From NCBI GenBank assembly GCA_025618425.1, contig CM046833.1, positions 36,901,774-36,965,773 on the forward strand: a stretch of DNA of 64,000 bases, read 5' to 3'. Numbering within the stretch: the stretch's first letter is position 1; each line of letters starts with the position of its first letter. The stretch is from Heliocidaris tuberculata. Lineage: Eukaryota > Echinodermata > Echinoidea > Camarodonta > Echinometridae. Below, one piece after another: positions 47,151-58,024 of the stretch. The position numbers and the translations under genes are program-made. The notes under the pieces are model-generated. The model saw only the letters and a program-made list of their open reading frames with translations, ran no database searches and was not told where the DNA came from.

Positions 47151-47657
47151 CTTAAAGGGAAAGTTCACCCTGAAGATTACGTGAGTTTAAAAAATGCAGA
47201 AAAAATAAAGAAAAATATTGGCGAAGGTTTGATGAAAATCGGTCAAATAATAAAAGAGTTATGAGTATTTAAAGTTTTGGATTCGTGACGTCACATGCGA
47301 GCAGCTGCCCATTGGTCATGTAATAAATATTCCATATATTCGCATTTTTTTTACGTTCCACGATAAATTAATATTGTTTCTTTTCAGAATCTAGTATTGA
47401 ATAACATTTCTGACAATATATCAAATGCACAGACGAAAATATTTTAAATTTTCTGAGAAAACTGTATTTTATGGAATATTTATCACATTACATAATGGAG
47501 GAGCTGCTCGCATGTGATGTCACAAAATCAAAACTTCAAAAGTCCATAACTCCGTTATTCTTTAACGGATTTTGTCCAAACTTTCGCCAATATTTTTCTT
47601 TATTTTTTCTGCATTTTTTAAACTCAAGTAATCTTCGGGGTGAACTTCCCCTTTAAG
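47151..47657. mobile_element. MITE with about 80-base inverted ends (CTTAAAGGGAAAGTTCACC)
   Basis: CTTAAAGGGAAAGTTCACCC and the following 60 bases (through AATGCAGAAAAAATAAAG and AAAAATATTGGCGAA) are mirrored at the right end, which finishes GTGAACTTCCCCTTTAAG. The central GTGACGTCACATGCGAGCAG also has an inverted partner at GCTGCTCGCATGTGATGTCA. Length about 507 bases. Non-autonomous; superfamily not assigned. Confidence 0.85.
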
Positions 47658-48016
47658 AGTTATTCTTTTCCCTGGTATATACATGTACATGTTCATGTAC
47701 ATGTAGAATCTGGCTTACATGTACATGTATGTTGTAAAAGTAATTTTACATGCACATTATTTGAGTCTGGTTCATTGGTGGATTGTACAGTATGTAAGTA
47801 GCATTGTAAACAGAGCCCACCTCCAGTAAATATTCCCCCTGGACTTTGCAAACAAACATGGACTGACTTATAATTAATATCACAACTATACATTGCGTAG
47901 TAAGTATTGTTCGTTTTCCGACAGTTTACAAGGTGCCTGTATATGTACCATGCACAATGTACATTATTTAGGCCTACAATAACTAGTACATTTATCTGCT
48001 AGTGCTAAATTGATAA

Positions 48017-48141
48017 GTAACCCTTTCAGGACAGGAATTATTAAAGGGCTAAATTTATCACATTTTCTTCAAATTGGCAACCATATTTTTTTCTTTTAGT
48101 GTTACATGTACATGGTTCTAATAAGGTATAATGTCTTTGAA

Positions 48142-48173
<32 letters not shown>

Positions 48174-48454
48174 GGTTACTAATTTTGTTGAAAAGTTAAA
48201 AAAAATGGTCAATTTGGACAAAAAACACTGATTTTGAATCACTCAATGTGTTGCCAATTTAAGGATTTGAAAGCTTATTCTCATTTTTAAAATTCCTGGC
48301 ATCAAACGCAATATGGTCATGCATCAAGTACATGTAGTGTGTGCAGAAATTTTTGCTTGTTCTTCCCATGCATCTGGTATATTTTCTAGAGCTCTGAATC
48401 AAAAGTTATTAGCCAAATCACAACATGTGGTCAATTGTCTCGAAAGGGTTAAAT
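48017..48454 (+). mobile_element. TTAA-flanked MITE (piggyBac-like), copy 4
   Basis: CCCTTTCAGGACAGGAATTA starts at 48021 after GTAA, and GGG at 48448-48450 is followed by TTAA. A (TA)n run of about 15 units (48148-48172) has expanded inside it. Same family as 371-787. Confidence 0.75.
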
Positions 48455-48948
48455 GTACATTGCATTAAATCTGTAAATGCATACATACATGTATTGTAAT
48501 GATACTGGGCCACATAGTCTAAAGAAATTGTTTTTGGTCATTTGGTGTTCCATACTCTCAAAACTCTTGTGGAGTTAAAAAACATACATACTGTAAACTG
48601 ACATCAAATGCGTATATTTACCCTTCTTATTTTGTCTGTTGACAAACTAAAAGTGGAAGAAAGTGTGAAAATATGTTTTGGAACTACACTGTACATCTAC
48701 ATGTACATAAATGAACTTCTACATGAATGAGGTCTGTACATGTATGTACATGTATCTGAATAGGTAGGATGCATGCACAATGGCAGTAAAATGTAAGTGT
48801 ACTTTGGCACAATCCCAACAATAAAGGTACACATTAGTAAGTACTCATACAATATTCAGATAATCATTAGAAATGTATAAAAGGTGGGCAGTTATATGTA
48901 GGTGTGCATATCAAGTCTATCAATACTTAAACGTACATGTAATGTAGA

Positions 48949-49783
48949 GGAGCCTGGGGTAATTGTGGCCCCTTTCTCTTTCAGTGCTTGGCATTCTTTG
49001 TATCATCACTCAATGATAAATAGACTGTGCATGTCTTTCCTTGTATCAAATCAGAAAAAGCAGCCATTTAGCTCAAAGTTTGTGAACAGGGGAGCTCAAA
49101 ATGTACATGACACTGCAAATTTCATTAGCTGGAAAGTGGCAAGTCTGCTTTACATTTTGGGGTGTACATGTAGTGTCATTAATTGAAGTCATTAAGATGA
49201 CTTTTGAGTTGAAATAGGAAGAGCATGAACTGAAGAACACAATAGAAAAACTTCCGCCTCACTATTTTCAATAGCAGGGCTGTACAGAGGGATCTACATG
49301 TAAGTGAAATGTCGCTCGGGGTAATTGTGGCCCCCTATGCTTTCACAGTGGATGGATACCCACTTTTTATGACACTGTAGATGCACGATATTGATATGTT
49401 TGCTAATTTCAACAGTTTGGCTGAACCAATTATTGATTTAATGATTGTGAGTTGATGTAAAGTGTATCAGCAACACTTGACATCAGTAATCATGGATTTC
49501 CATAAGAAATTTTCCCGAAATCATAATATCAATTTGTCACAACCAATAGGGGCCACAATTACATGTACCTTGACCCATGCCAATTTGACCTGCTTGACAT
49601 TATGCTAATTAGCATTTTAATGAATGTAGTGATGAAAAAAAATTAACTTTGGGATGGAGACTGGAGAGCTGAATATTTCCTCTACATTGTGGTGTAAAAT
49701 ATTCAACCGTATCACTTATAAATAAATTTAATGCAGCGATCAAAAAAGTGAAAAGGGGGCCACAGATAACCCCAGTCTACCCT
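48949..49783. mobile_element. Element with GGGGTAATTGTGGCCCC ends and internal copies
   Basis: The word GGGGTAATTGTGGCCCC occurs at the left end (48956-48972) and again at 49318-49334. A truncated inverted copy, GGGGCCACAATTAC, is at 49549-49562. A diverged inverted copy, GGGGGCCACAGATAACCCC, closes the right end (49755-49773). Sequence just inside both ends is also inverted (TTTC/GAAA). This looks like a non-autonomous DNA element of about 830 bases with subterminal copies of its end motif. The superfamily is not recognised. Confidence 0.6.
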
Positions 49784-50041
49784 ACTCTACATAATGTTTT
49801 ACCCCCTATTGTCCTATTTTGTCCCATTCAGTTCTCTTTATGTTATTGCCTTCAGTATACTATACACTGTACATGTACACTGTTCCAGTTTTCGGTAAGT
49901 TTTGAAAGCTTGATCGATCCAAAGAGCATGGCACTATACATATTTTGAGATTCTTTTTCTGTATTAAAAGAAAATTATAAAATCTTTTACGCTGTTTCGT
50001 TTTAAATTCATAATCTTTAGTTTTTCATCTTGCTGTAGCTC

Positions 50042-50188
50042 CAGGGCCCCATCTTATAAAAGAGTTGCGATTGATTACAAGTAATTGGCAAGATTGCAAC
50101 TCTGTACAAAGAGATAGGAGATCTGTGATTGATATCAATTGCAAATTATTTGTAATCAATCACAACACTTTTACAAGATGGGGCCCTG
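50042..50188. mobile_element. Palindromic MITE (CAGGGCCCCATCTTATAAAAG)
   Basis: CAGGGCCCCATCTTATAAAA with GTTGCGATTGATTACAAGTA is mirrored by ATTTGTAATCAATCACAAC and CTTTTACAAGATGGGGCCCTG, split here to respect length. 147 bases. Confidence 0.85.
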
Positions 50189-50526
50189 TCAAAAAATTAT
50201 CTATATGTACTAGGCTAATATGTACAATGTATACATACATGTACACAATATAGTGTACACTGTACATGTATTTACATACATGCATGAGTAAAGGGGTTTT
50301 CCCCTATAGATGTTGATCATGAAATCTAACATGAAGGAAATAAAGAAGTTATATGTCTGTGTCAACTTCTGTTGTTTGCCTTTTACAATGGTTTATTTAT
50401 TTAAAAGTCTAATAATTGTAACATTGAACTGTGCTATCTGATTTATTGACATGGAGTAAACAGGCTTTATACATGTACATGTATGTGTTCTCTTCTGAAT
50501 CATGTGGGCGGACCTTTAATCTTATC

Positions 50527-50660
50527 GTAGAAAGGTCGTAGTTGAGTGGTTTAGATACACTGTACTTGACTGAGGATGTGAAGGTCATGGGTTCAATCAC
50601 CGACAAGACACTAATGTCCTTTAGCAAGACATTAATCTACATGTTATGTGCTGGAATTGT
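50527..50660 (+). mobile_element. tRNA-derived SINE, partial
   Basis: GTCGTAGTTGAGTGGTTTAG (A box) and GGGTTCAATCACC (B box) about 50 bases later form a tRNA-like head. It is followed by CACTAATGTCCTTTAGCAAG, the same body as the SINE at 44860-45073. The 3' part is missing. Confidence 0.7.
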
Positions 50661-50684
50661 ATGTACCTAAAGAATAATTTTTGG

Positions 50685-50962
50685 GGTAACCTCGCTGGTC
50701 ATAAGGACCGCTATTCATAAGGACCACGTATTCATAAGGACCGCTATCCAAAACGCTTGACTAAATGAATAGCGGTTTTGTACGAATAGCGGTCCTTCTG
50801 AATAGCGAGCAAACCATAGACAAATTTCCTCGTTATCCATAAGGACATCCATTCATAAGGACCACTATTCATAGCTACTCATAAGGACCGCTATTCATAG
50901 CGCGTGTTAAATGAATAGCGGTTCTCTACGAATAGCGGTTCATATGAATAGCGAGCGGACCC
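50685..50962. mobile_element. Two-lobed palindromic element (AAGGACCGCTATTCAT)
   Basis: Two tandem palindromes (about 50690-50817 and 50830-50960). Each has CATAAGGACCGCTATTCATA on one side and ATGAATAGCGGT.. then GAATAGCGGTCC on the other, around centres CTTGACTAA and GCGTGTTAA. The outer ends CTCGCTGGTCAT and GAATAGCGAGCGG pair as well. Confidence 0.75.
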
Positions 50963-51200
50963 GTAATTTTTTTATTGTTATCTCTCATAGTGTTTTCTTT
51001 TAATTTGCCAGCAATGTATGTCATTCAATACTATTTATATTTCATTTATTGATGCTTGTCATCACTGTACAGTGAAGACATTTTACAAGGACATGTTAAA
51101 CCACCTCAGCAGCAATCCCTGATACCATTGTGCCTCTGACTTCTGCTTTAAATAATTTACAATACTACCTCTTCTCCCTTATTCTTTTTTCCTTCACCAG

Positions 51201-51324
51201 ATTCATCAAGTAATGCAGAATTCGGTCATGTATCGCCACTGGCAACCATCTTCATTATTGTTGCATCAGGCCTATGTCTTCTGATGGTGCTAGCTCTCTG
51301 TACTTGCGGAGAGAAAACCAAAGA
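51201..51324 (+). CDS. PAG1-like: PAG1-like adaptor, membrane-span exon
   Basis: An internal exon encoding a single transmembrane helix. After a TTCACCAG acceptor it reads (N)SSSNAEFGHVS, then PLATIFIIVASGLCLLMVLA (hydrophobic, about 20 residues), then LCTCGEKTK, ending at an AAAGA/GTGAGT donor. The two juxtamembrane cysteines beside a basic stretch fit palmitoylation and raft targeting, as in PAG1/Cbp, whose TM is likewise followed by closely spaced cysteines. It enters in phase 1 and leaves in phase 2. The final GA joins the C at 60912 to give Asp. Topology is extracellular N-terminus, cytoplasmic tail. The short ectodomain and strongly basic inner flank match transmembrane adaptors rather than receptors. 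Confidence 0.8.
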
Positions 51325-51349
51325 GTGAGTGAGATTTGTTTTTTTATCA

Positions 51350-51806
51350 TTTGGTTTCACCCATTCAGGAGTATTGATTAATAAACCATTTTTGGATTGG
51401 ATTGAATTGAAATTTTGAAATTTGTGTTCATTTTGAGAAGTTTTAATTCTGAGTCCTAATGCATGAGCAAAAAGAGCAATTTTTCTTTGCACACACTGAT
51501 CATATTTGTGTATTTTAGTACGGATTTTGACACCATTAATATTGGAAATAATATGCACTAATATCCTTAAATTGGCAACATGTTTATAATGAAAAATTAC
51601 TGTTTTTCTGTATAAACAGGGAGTTTTATGACTTCTGACAGTTTCTTAGATGTTTCTCTCAAGAGGCCTACATTTATGTTTTTTAATAGATTCATGACCT
51701 CATGAAAATGTAGTGATAAGAGACAAATAATAGTGTTGCCAATTTGAGGAGCACAAATTGATCAATCTAGCCATTTAAAGATTCATATCCTGAATGTGGT
51801 TAAGCA
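51350..51806 (-). mobile_element. TTAA-type MITE, decayed inverted copy
   Basis: In reverse complement the order TTAACC, GATTGATCAATTTGTGCTCC, TCAAATTGGCAACA and GTTGCCAATTTAAGGATATT follows the family at 371-787. It begins only 26 bases after the splice donor of the adaptor exon. Confidence 0.55.
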
Positions 51807-51854
51807 AATCTTCATGATTTCTAGCAATGATGACAATAATAACAATAATAATAA

Positions 51855-52220
51855 TAATACCTTACAAGGTTGCTTTGATTGTTTATAAGTGCATACATGT
51901 ACACAAATCGGCACCCGAGTACCTTTTTACTTTACTGTCCTCACCTCACCGGTCAAATTACAGACTTCGCTCTAGTGAAGATACTTCAATTTTACATATT
52001 CTTAGAGTTGATTCGAAGAAGGGTGAAGCTTTGATTTTTGTGGTCCAAAACTGCGGAATAGTTTGCCAGCACATTTACGGTCGTGTACATCTACAGAATC
52101 TTTTAAGCAAAATCTAAAGACATATTTGTTTGTATTGTAGTTAAGTAATCTTGGAGAGCTGTATGTAAAGCGCATAGAGCAGTTTTAATTGATTATGCAC
52201 TATATACATGTAAGTCACAG

Positions 52221-52250
<30 letters not shown>
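51855..52250 (+). pseudogene. Decayed LINE 3' end (CR1/L2-like)
   Basis: Translation gives KVALIVYKCIHVHKSAPEYL, then RLRSSEDT and ILRVDSKKGEALIFVVQNCG, the C-terminal VAxLVYKCLHG.APEYL...RLRSS...FG..AF..A.P.LWN phrase common to CR1/L2 LINEs. The frame breaks after LQNLLSKI. The 3' tail has AAAGCGCATAGAGCAG, GATTATGCACTATATA and then a TTA-repeat, which also fits CR1/L2 tails. Confidence 0.7.
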
Positions 52251-52252
<2 letters not shown>

Positions 52253-52305
52253 GATAATAATAATAATATCCTTATTTATGTAGTGCCTTTTCTTGTTACA
52301 TATAC
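52251..52305 (-). mobile_element. Second LINE/SINE 3' tail, tail-to-tail
   Basis: In reverse complement it reads AAAAGGCACTACATAAATAA, GGATATTATTATTATTATC, the same end as AAAAGGCACTATAGAAATAA at 56132. It abuts the tail of the LINE fragment at 51855-52250. Confidence 0.55.
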
Positions 52306-52920
52306 ATATAAAATAGTCATTCTGGATTTCCATTTCAAGAGAACTGGCTGAAAGCTCATATAGTCTTGGTAGCAAAAAGGAAATCGGAAAAAAATGTGTT
52401 TTTATTTTCCATGTATCAAAAGATGTTTGTACGAGATCATTTGGTATTCCAACAATGATTTCCGGTGAATTTTGCCGTAATGAGGAACGCTAGATCACGG
52501 CAATATACTGCCCTGCGCTATGATCTTTCCACCCTGACAGCTCCTCCCACAACAAACTCGAGGCTATGTACAGAGATACATGTACACTGTAGCATGTGTG
52601 TCACTGTGTGTAGGTTTTGAACGCGTGTATGGTGTACAGTGCACGCTGAAGTTGTAGGGGGTTTATATCCCTGACCTGGCACCTAAATTATTGTTTGCCT
52701 CTCATTTGTTTAATATGCCACTTTAGTTAGCACATGAAATCTTCACAGCATCTTTGTATTGCTAGTATCTTGCTATTTATCAGCAAAAATCCAATGAATA
52801 TGACAAAAAGTTTTTGGGGGCTTTACAACCAAAACTAAGCATTACCTTTAAAGGGCCCATGCCAAGCAAATGCATGTTACTTTTGTTGATTTTACCCTGA
52901 TCATCATTTATGTGGCCCCC

Positions 52921-52922
<2 letters not shown>

Positions 52923-52994
<72 letters not shown>
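52923..52994. repeat. (TA)n microsatellite
   Basis: About 35 TA units. The poly-Ile/Tyr frame across it is an artefact. A second, shorter (TA)n lies at 53401-53427. Confidence 0.95.
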
Positions 52995-53001
<7 letters not shown>

Positions 53002-53474
53002 ATACCACTAATTCGCCCTAAAAGGGGAAATAGTAAAAAAAGCATAGCAAAGGAGAAAATTTATATAAACCTCTTTATACATAATGAAGAATATGATAAA
53101 GGACATTTCCCCCACCAACACATATTTTACTCATGGCACAATATGAAACCTGAAATTTGAGATGCATGCATAAGGCTACCCTACAGTAAAAAAAAAATGG
53201 AAGGGTCCTCATATCGGTGGACGCTCATTATAGCATTGTGACAGCGAAGTTACAGCTGGTGATATGGCAGGCAAAGGACAGAAAGTCTAGTTCAAAATGT
53301 AAAGGAGAAATGCATATTTCTCCTTATAGTTGATTTCCCCCTTTCGCTTCCTTTTTTTTTTTACCACGTATTTTCGCCCTGTAAGTAGGTATCTAATGAA
53401 ATATATATATATATATATATATATATGTCATATTTCATAATGATTTTTTAGTATTCTTTCTTCAGATTACTATC

Positions 53475-53710
53475 AAGTGTTTTCTCACAATAGCATTCTA
53501 CAAATACACCTTCACTTACCTTTCTTTTGCAGATGTATTGCATCATGCTATTGTGAGAAAACACTTAACAGGGACTATCCAGAAAATATTAATATTTCAA
53601 TAGATAATTGCTACCATCAAGTGTTTTCTCACAATAGCATTCTACAAATACTCCTTCACTTACCTTTCTTTTGCAGGTGTATTGCATCGTGCCATTGTGA
53701 GAAAACACTT
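53475..53710. repeat. Twin 92-base hairpins in direct repeat
   Basis: Hairpin 1 (53475-53566) and hairpin 2 (53619-53710) each have 21-base arms, AAGTGTTTTCTCACAATAGC plus A and the complement. They are separated by a loop carrying ACCTTTCTTTTGCAG. Arm 1 is perfect and arm 2 has one mismatch. The spacer between them (about 53581-53617) reappears inverted after hairpin 2 (about 53715-53755). Confidence 0.85.
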
Positions 53711-53889
53711 AACAGTGACTATCCGACATAGCAATATCTATTGAAATGTTAATATTTCCTGGATGGTGATTGACAAGTGATGTCACAAGGGGAATGTTTG
53801 TTTTGCAGGGTTTTTTTTGTGGGCGGATCCCAGTAATCTGAAGAAAAAATACTGAAAAATTAAAATATGACATACATGTACATGTACAT

Positions 53890-55297
53890 GTATATTTACC
53901 CACGCCGATGAAATCGGCAGGGGGTTATGTAAAGGGTTCCGTATGTTTGTTTGTTTGTTTGTGGTTTGTTTGTTTGTTTGTTTGTTTGTGTACAAGATAA
54001 CTAGAGAACGGGTGAACGGATTTGCACCAAATTTTCAGGGATTGTTTGGATAGTGACAGGAAAGAATCGATTAAATTTTGGTGATGATTGGTTGATCCCT
54101 GCAAATTCTGTGTGACCTTCTAGTTTTGACTCTATAGTATAGTATATGTAAAGATCACCGTTTCGAACGTATAAGTACGAAGCGGTACGTACGAAGCAAG
54201 TCGAGGTGCGATAGCTTAACACTGGTAATGGCGTCAGCACCATTCTCAACGAAGAAGAAAAAATTGTTTTTAACTACTGAATTATTAGTCTAGAATATCG
54301 TAAAATTGCCCGAGTAGTCCGGTGATTCTAAAAGAAATCCTTATTTGATCTAGAGACCGGTAAGAAACTTCACAGAAATGGATAGTATTGACAGGAACAG
54401 TAAGTTTAGATTTAATTTCTCTCGCCGAGTTTCTCACTTGCAGCAGAAAATGCTGCGGTAGCTAATATAATGCAGCTGCACGCCGGATCGGACGGCCCAG
54501 CGCGTACATGGCAAACGGCCAAATTTCGGGCATCGGCTCAGATTAGCCGTGAAGCTCGAAGTTTCATTACTTTTGTATTGTGATTGTTGATTTAGAACTC
54601 ATCATAGTTAATAATGTGGATTCTCTGGGTCTTTTACTACGGAATATCGAACATCATATTTATCAAATCTATCTGGAAAAAAACTAGGTAGGATTTTTTA
54701 TTCACTCCTTCCGCCCCTTTAAAAGCAAAGGTAGTTCCTAATTTCCGTGTGCTCTAGATCGAACGTTGGACTAAATGTTGGCCTAGATTTAATTTCAGAC
54801 CTATATGAACATACTACCTCATAACACCTGTAAAATTACACTTCGAATGATGCCTACTGACTTTATTTCTCACGGCTAATCCCCAAAATTTCCCATATCT
54901 AGCATACAAGTAGCAACACCAGCACCAACACCGAACGTGAAATGAAAATTTCTTAATCCCTAGGGTATAGTGTTAGTGAACGGAATTTTGTACATGAAAT
55001 TAAACACCGGATGCCGAGCTCGGTTCAGCAGACAACATCTGACAAAAATTAAACACCGGCAACCGGAACTACGTCAGAAAATCAGAGGTCTACACCTAAC
55101 ACCGACTGATTTTTTTCTCATTTCATAGTCGGTGTTAGATCATGATTTCGCGGCAAAATAAACACTAGCCACAAACACCAGCACCGAGCGTGAAATCACC
55201 CAATGTAGATTTCAGTTTTGACCCCATAGTATAGTATTGCAACTACTCTGTAGCACCGCCAAGGCGTGGGTCTGCCGCCTTTGACGGCCCCTCTAGT
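53890..55297. mobile_element. Nested unit, possibly Helitron-like
   Basis: It starts with CACGCCGATGAAATCGGCAG (hairpin GCCGAT-GAA-ATCGGC) and a (TTTG)n tract. It ends near GGCGTGGGTCTGCCGCCTTT, GACGGCCCCTCTAG, followed by T. GCCG...CGGC then CTAG before T resembles a Helitron 3' end. TTTTGACYCYATAGTATAGT occurs near both ends in direct orientation. This is a weak assignment; the stem has only four pairs. Confidence 0.3.
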
Positions 55298-55689
55298 TAG
55301 ATATTTTTTTTTGCCTTACAAATGATGATCATGGTATCATACATGTAAATCAACAAAAGTCAACATGCATTTGCTTGGCATGGACCCTTTAAAGTCTAAA
55401 TCGTATTAGAATGATTGCCTTGAATTAGCAAAAATGTGTCTGAATGGTCTTTTGTTGTCCAAAAAATATGAGCGAATATTACAATTTAGAGGTTTATACA
55501 TAAATTTAAAACTGCCCACTGACCACTGTACATCATTAGGGTTGAAAGTACTGTCTAGTATGTAGTACTATGTACATGTACATGTACATGTATGCCTTTA
55601 ATAAATGAGTACCAGTTGACAATATTAGTGTGCACTTTAGTCCTAGCATCCACCAAGTGAGTTCATTATTAGAGGGGCCCCCTACATAG

Positions 55690-56100
55690 CAGTGGACATG
55701 CTCTTGATCTGATAGATTACTATGATCTCCGATGGGGGCCATTGTTAATGATAGAATCCTAGTGGTATGAAGCTGTTCTAATTAAACGTGAATGCCGTAG
55801 ATCATTTAAGGTACATGTTCATGTACATCTAGTATTAACAATTTGATCACTCTTTCACAATTATAATTGATAAAATGGCAGGGGATATAGCACAGAGTTT
55901 CTGAACGAAATACTGTTCTTGAGTCAAACCCGCTGTACGCGTACAGTACATGTACATTTTAGTTTCCACGTCTATAGAAAGACCACCTTCTTACTATAGA
56001 GACCACAGTTCTTATTCCTGATAAATTGTGTTTTTAATGAAAGTCTTTGATAAATGAACCAGTACAATATATGAGGACAACCTGCCTATAAAGACCGATT
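55690..56100 (+). repeat. Local duplication, copy 1 of 3
   Basis: GATAGATTACTATGATCTCC, GGGGGCCATTGTTAATGATA, AGCTGTTCTAATTAAAC, TTTGATCACTCTTTCACAAT and GAGTCAAACCCGCTG line up with 56805-57115 and, less well, 58450-58650. Confidence 0.7.
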
Positions 56101-56156
56101 ACAAGTGCTTGGTATAGATCTACATGTATAGAAAAGGCACTATAGAAATAAGGATA

Positions 56157-56196
56157 TTATTATTATCATGATTATCGTGATGATTGTTATTATTAC

Positions 56197-56268
<72 letters not shown>

Positions 56269-56291
56269 CATTATTGTTATTATTATCGTTA

Positions 56292-56374
<83 letters not shown>

Positions 56375-56381
56375 GTTATTA

Positions 56382-56438
<57 letters not shown>

Positions 56439-56450
56439 GTTATCATTACA
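56157..56450. repeat. (ATT)n array
   Basis: About 95 ATT units with GTT/ATC/TTT interruptions. It starts at the LINE/SINE tail AAAAGGCACTATAGAAATAA (56132), so it probably grew from that tail. A second array of about 60 units is at 56598-56783. The poly-Asn, poly-Ile and poly-Leu frames are artefacts. Confidence 0.95.
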
Positions 56451-56459
56451 ACATTATTT

Positions 56460-56597
56460 CCTACGTTGGGGGAATCCTATCAATGCGGTTTATTCTGTCA
56501 CAATAGAAATTCGACGTTACGGCGAAAGCGACCGTGCGTTAAGGCGAATGATAACAATAGGCTGAGATAAAATGATTCCCCCTAACGCTGGAATAAG
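56460..56597. mobile_element. Small inverted-repeat insert between two (ATT)n arrays
   Basis: CTACGTTGGGGGAATC near 56461 is mirrored by GATTCCCCCTAACGCTGG near 56575. It contains CGACGTTACGGCGAAAGCGA. About 130 bases, apparently inserted into a once continuous (ATT)n array. Confidence 0.5.
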
Positions 56598-56783
<186 letters not shown>

Positions 56784-56804
56784 TTATAGCATACATGTTT
56801 GGTC

Positions 56805-57115
56805 ATGCTAATGATCTCATAGATTACTATAATCTCCAATAGGGGCCATTGATAATGATAGTATTGTAGTGGAACTAAGCTGTCCTAATTAAACCAGCAT
56901 GAGTCATTAAAGGTACGTTAATTATTAAATTTTCGATCACTCTTTCGCATTTACATGTACATAATTGATGCAAAATGGCAAGGCTTACTCTTCGACATAA
57001 TGTACATGTAGAAGAGGATTCATCAATAAAGTTCTGCTGTTGAGTCAAGCCTACTTTCATGACCACCTGTTTAGAAAGTCCACCTGTCTATCAAGACCAC
57101 ATTTTCCTCCTTGAA
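56805..57115 (+). repeat. Local duplication, copy 2 of 3
   Basis: ATAGATTACTATAATCTCCA, AGGGGCCATTGATAATGATA, AAGCTGTCCTAATTAAAC and GATCACTCTTTCGCATTTAC match copy 1. It is followed after about 20 bases by the MITE at 57137. Confidence 0.7.
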
Positions 57116-57136
57116 CTGGATCCTTATTGAAGCTTG

Positions 57137-57504
57137 TTTGAAAGTGTACCAATCACCTGAAAAAATAATTTGTGTACAGCTAGAAAGTATGAAATCAACC
57201 TCAAAGAACTTTGTCTGGTATTCTATGGGTCAACAGTTAATGAGTATGAAGGAAATGAAGGATAACATGAAAATGCTCGCGTGGAACCGAACTCAGAGTT
57301 TGGTTCCGTGCGAGCCTTTACCTTGACGAGCGTGTACGGGTTCGTCGAGTAGTCTACTCATGAGTCGCTTATATGCTCATAGAGAGTATAATTAAAATTG
57401 CAATATCTCTTTATAGAATTAATATTTGAAGCCCATATTTTGAATATAGTATGCAACCTCTAACATACAGAGGAAAATTATTTTTGGTGATTGGTACCCC
57501 TTAA
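57137..57504 (+). mobile_element. MITE with AAGTGTACCAATCAC ends, copy 2
   Basis: AAAGTGTACCAATCACCTGA at the left and GTGATTGGTACCCCTTAA at the right. About 90 percent alike by eye to 38004-38381, including the GGAACCGAACTCAGAGTTTG hairpin. Confidence 0.8.
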
Positions 57505-57861
57505 AGTAAACAAAAAGATCACCTGCCTACATGTGTACATGTACTGTCAAACCTGAAACTTTCGCCACATAAAACTTCCACGAATTGTTAATGACTGCCA
57601 ATTTGGCAGCAAGAAACATTCGCGAATTGCAATAATTTTATGTTGTGTTCCAGATGTGATTTAATTATTTTGTGGCATGAAACCTTTGCGAATCTGGACC
57701 CCTCGCGAAATTCGCGAAAATTTCTGTTTTTAAGTACTGTACATGTACATGAATGTACAGACAAAAACATGTGGTAATGGGGTGCTCTGACACTTAAATG
57801 TATACAATGTATATGCTGATGCTCCAGCAATAATTGCTGTGGGCTTTATTTCGTCAAAGAT

Positions 57862-57955
57862 ATAGGGTTAGGATTAGGGTTGCAATTAGGTTTTAGGTAT
57901 AGGTTTAGGGTTAGGATTAGGTACATAGTTTTTGGTCCAGGCTTAAAGTTAAGAA
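57862..57955. repeat. Degenerate telomere-like tract
   Basis: GGGTTAGGATTAGGGTTGCA, TTAGGTTTTAGG and GTTTAGGGTTAGGATTAGG: a diverged TTAGGG array of about 90 bases inside the adaptor gene's intron. Confidence 0.75.
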
Positions 57956-58024
57956 TTCGGTAAGAGCACGAAATTGACGCGGAGCAGTTGTCACCGGAGC
58001 ATGCGTCTTACATGTACTACCATG

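Larger units (their letters stand above)
52846..55394. mobile_element. 2.5 kb element with about 45-base inverted ends
   Basis: The left end CTTTAAAGGGCCCATGCCAA, GCAAATGCATGTTACTTTTG, TTGATTT is mirrored at the right end, which closes GGACCCTTTAAAG at 55394. The interior holds a (TA)n array, a double hairpin (53475-53710), a (TTTG)n run and a nested unit from about 53890 to 55297. No transposase frame was seen. Confidence 0.65.
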
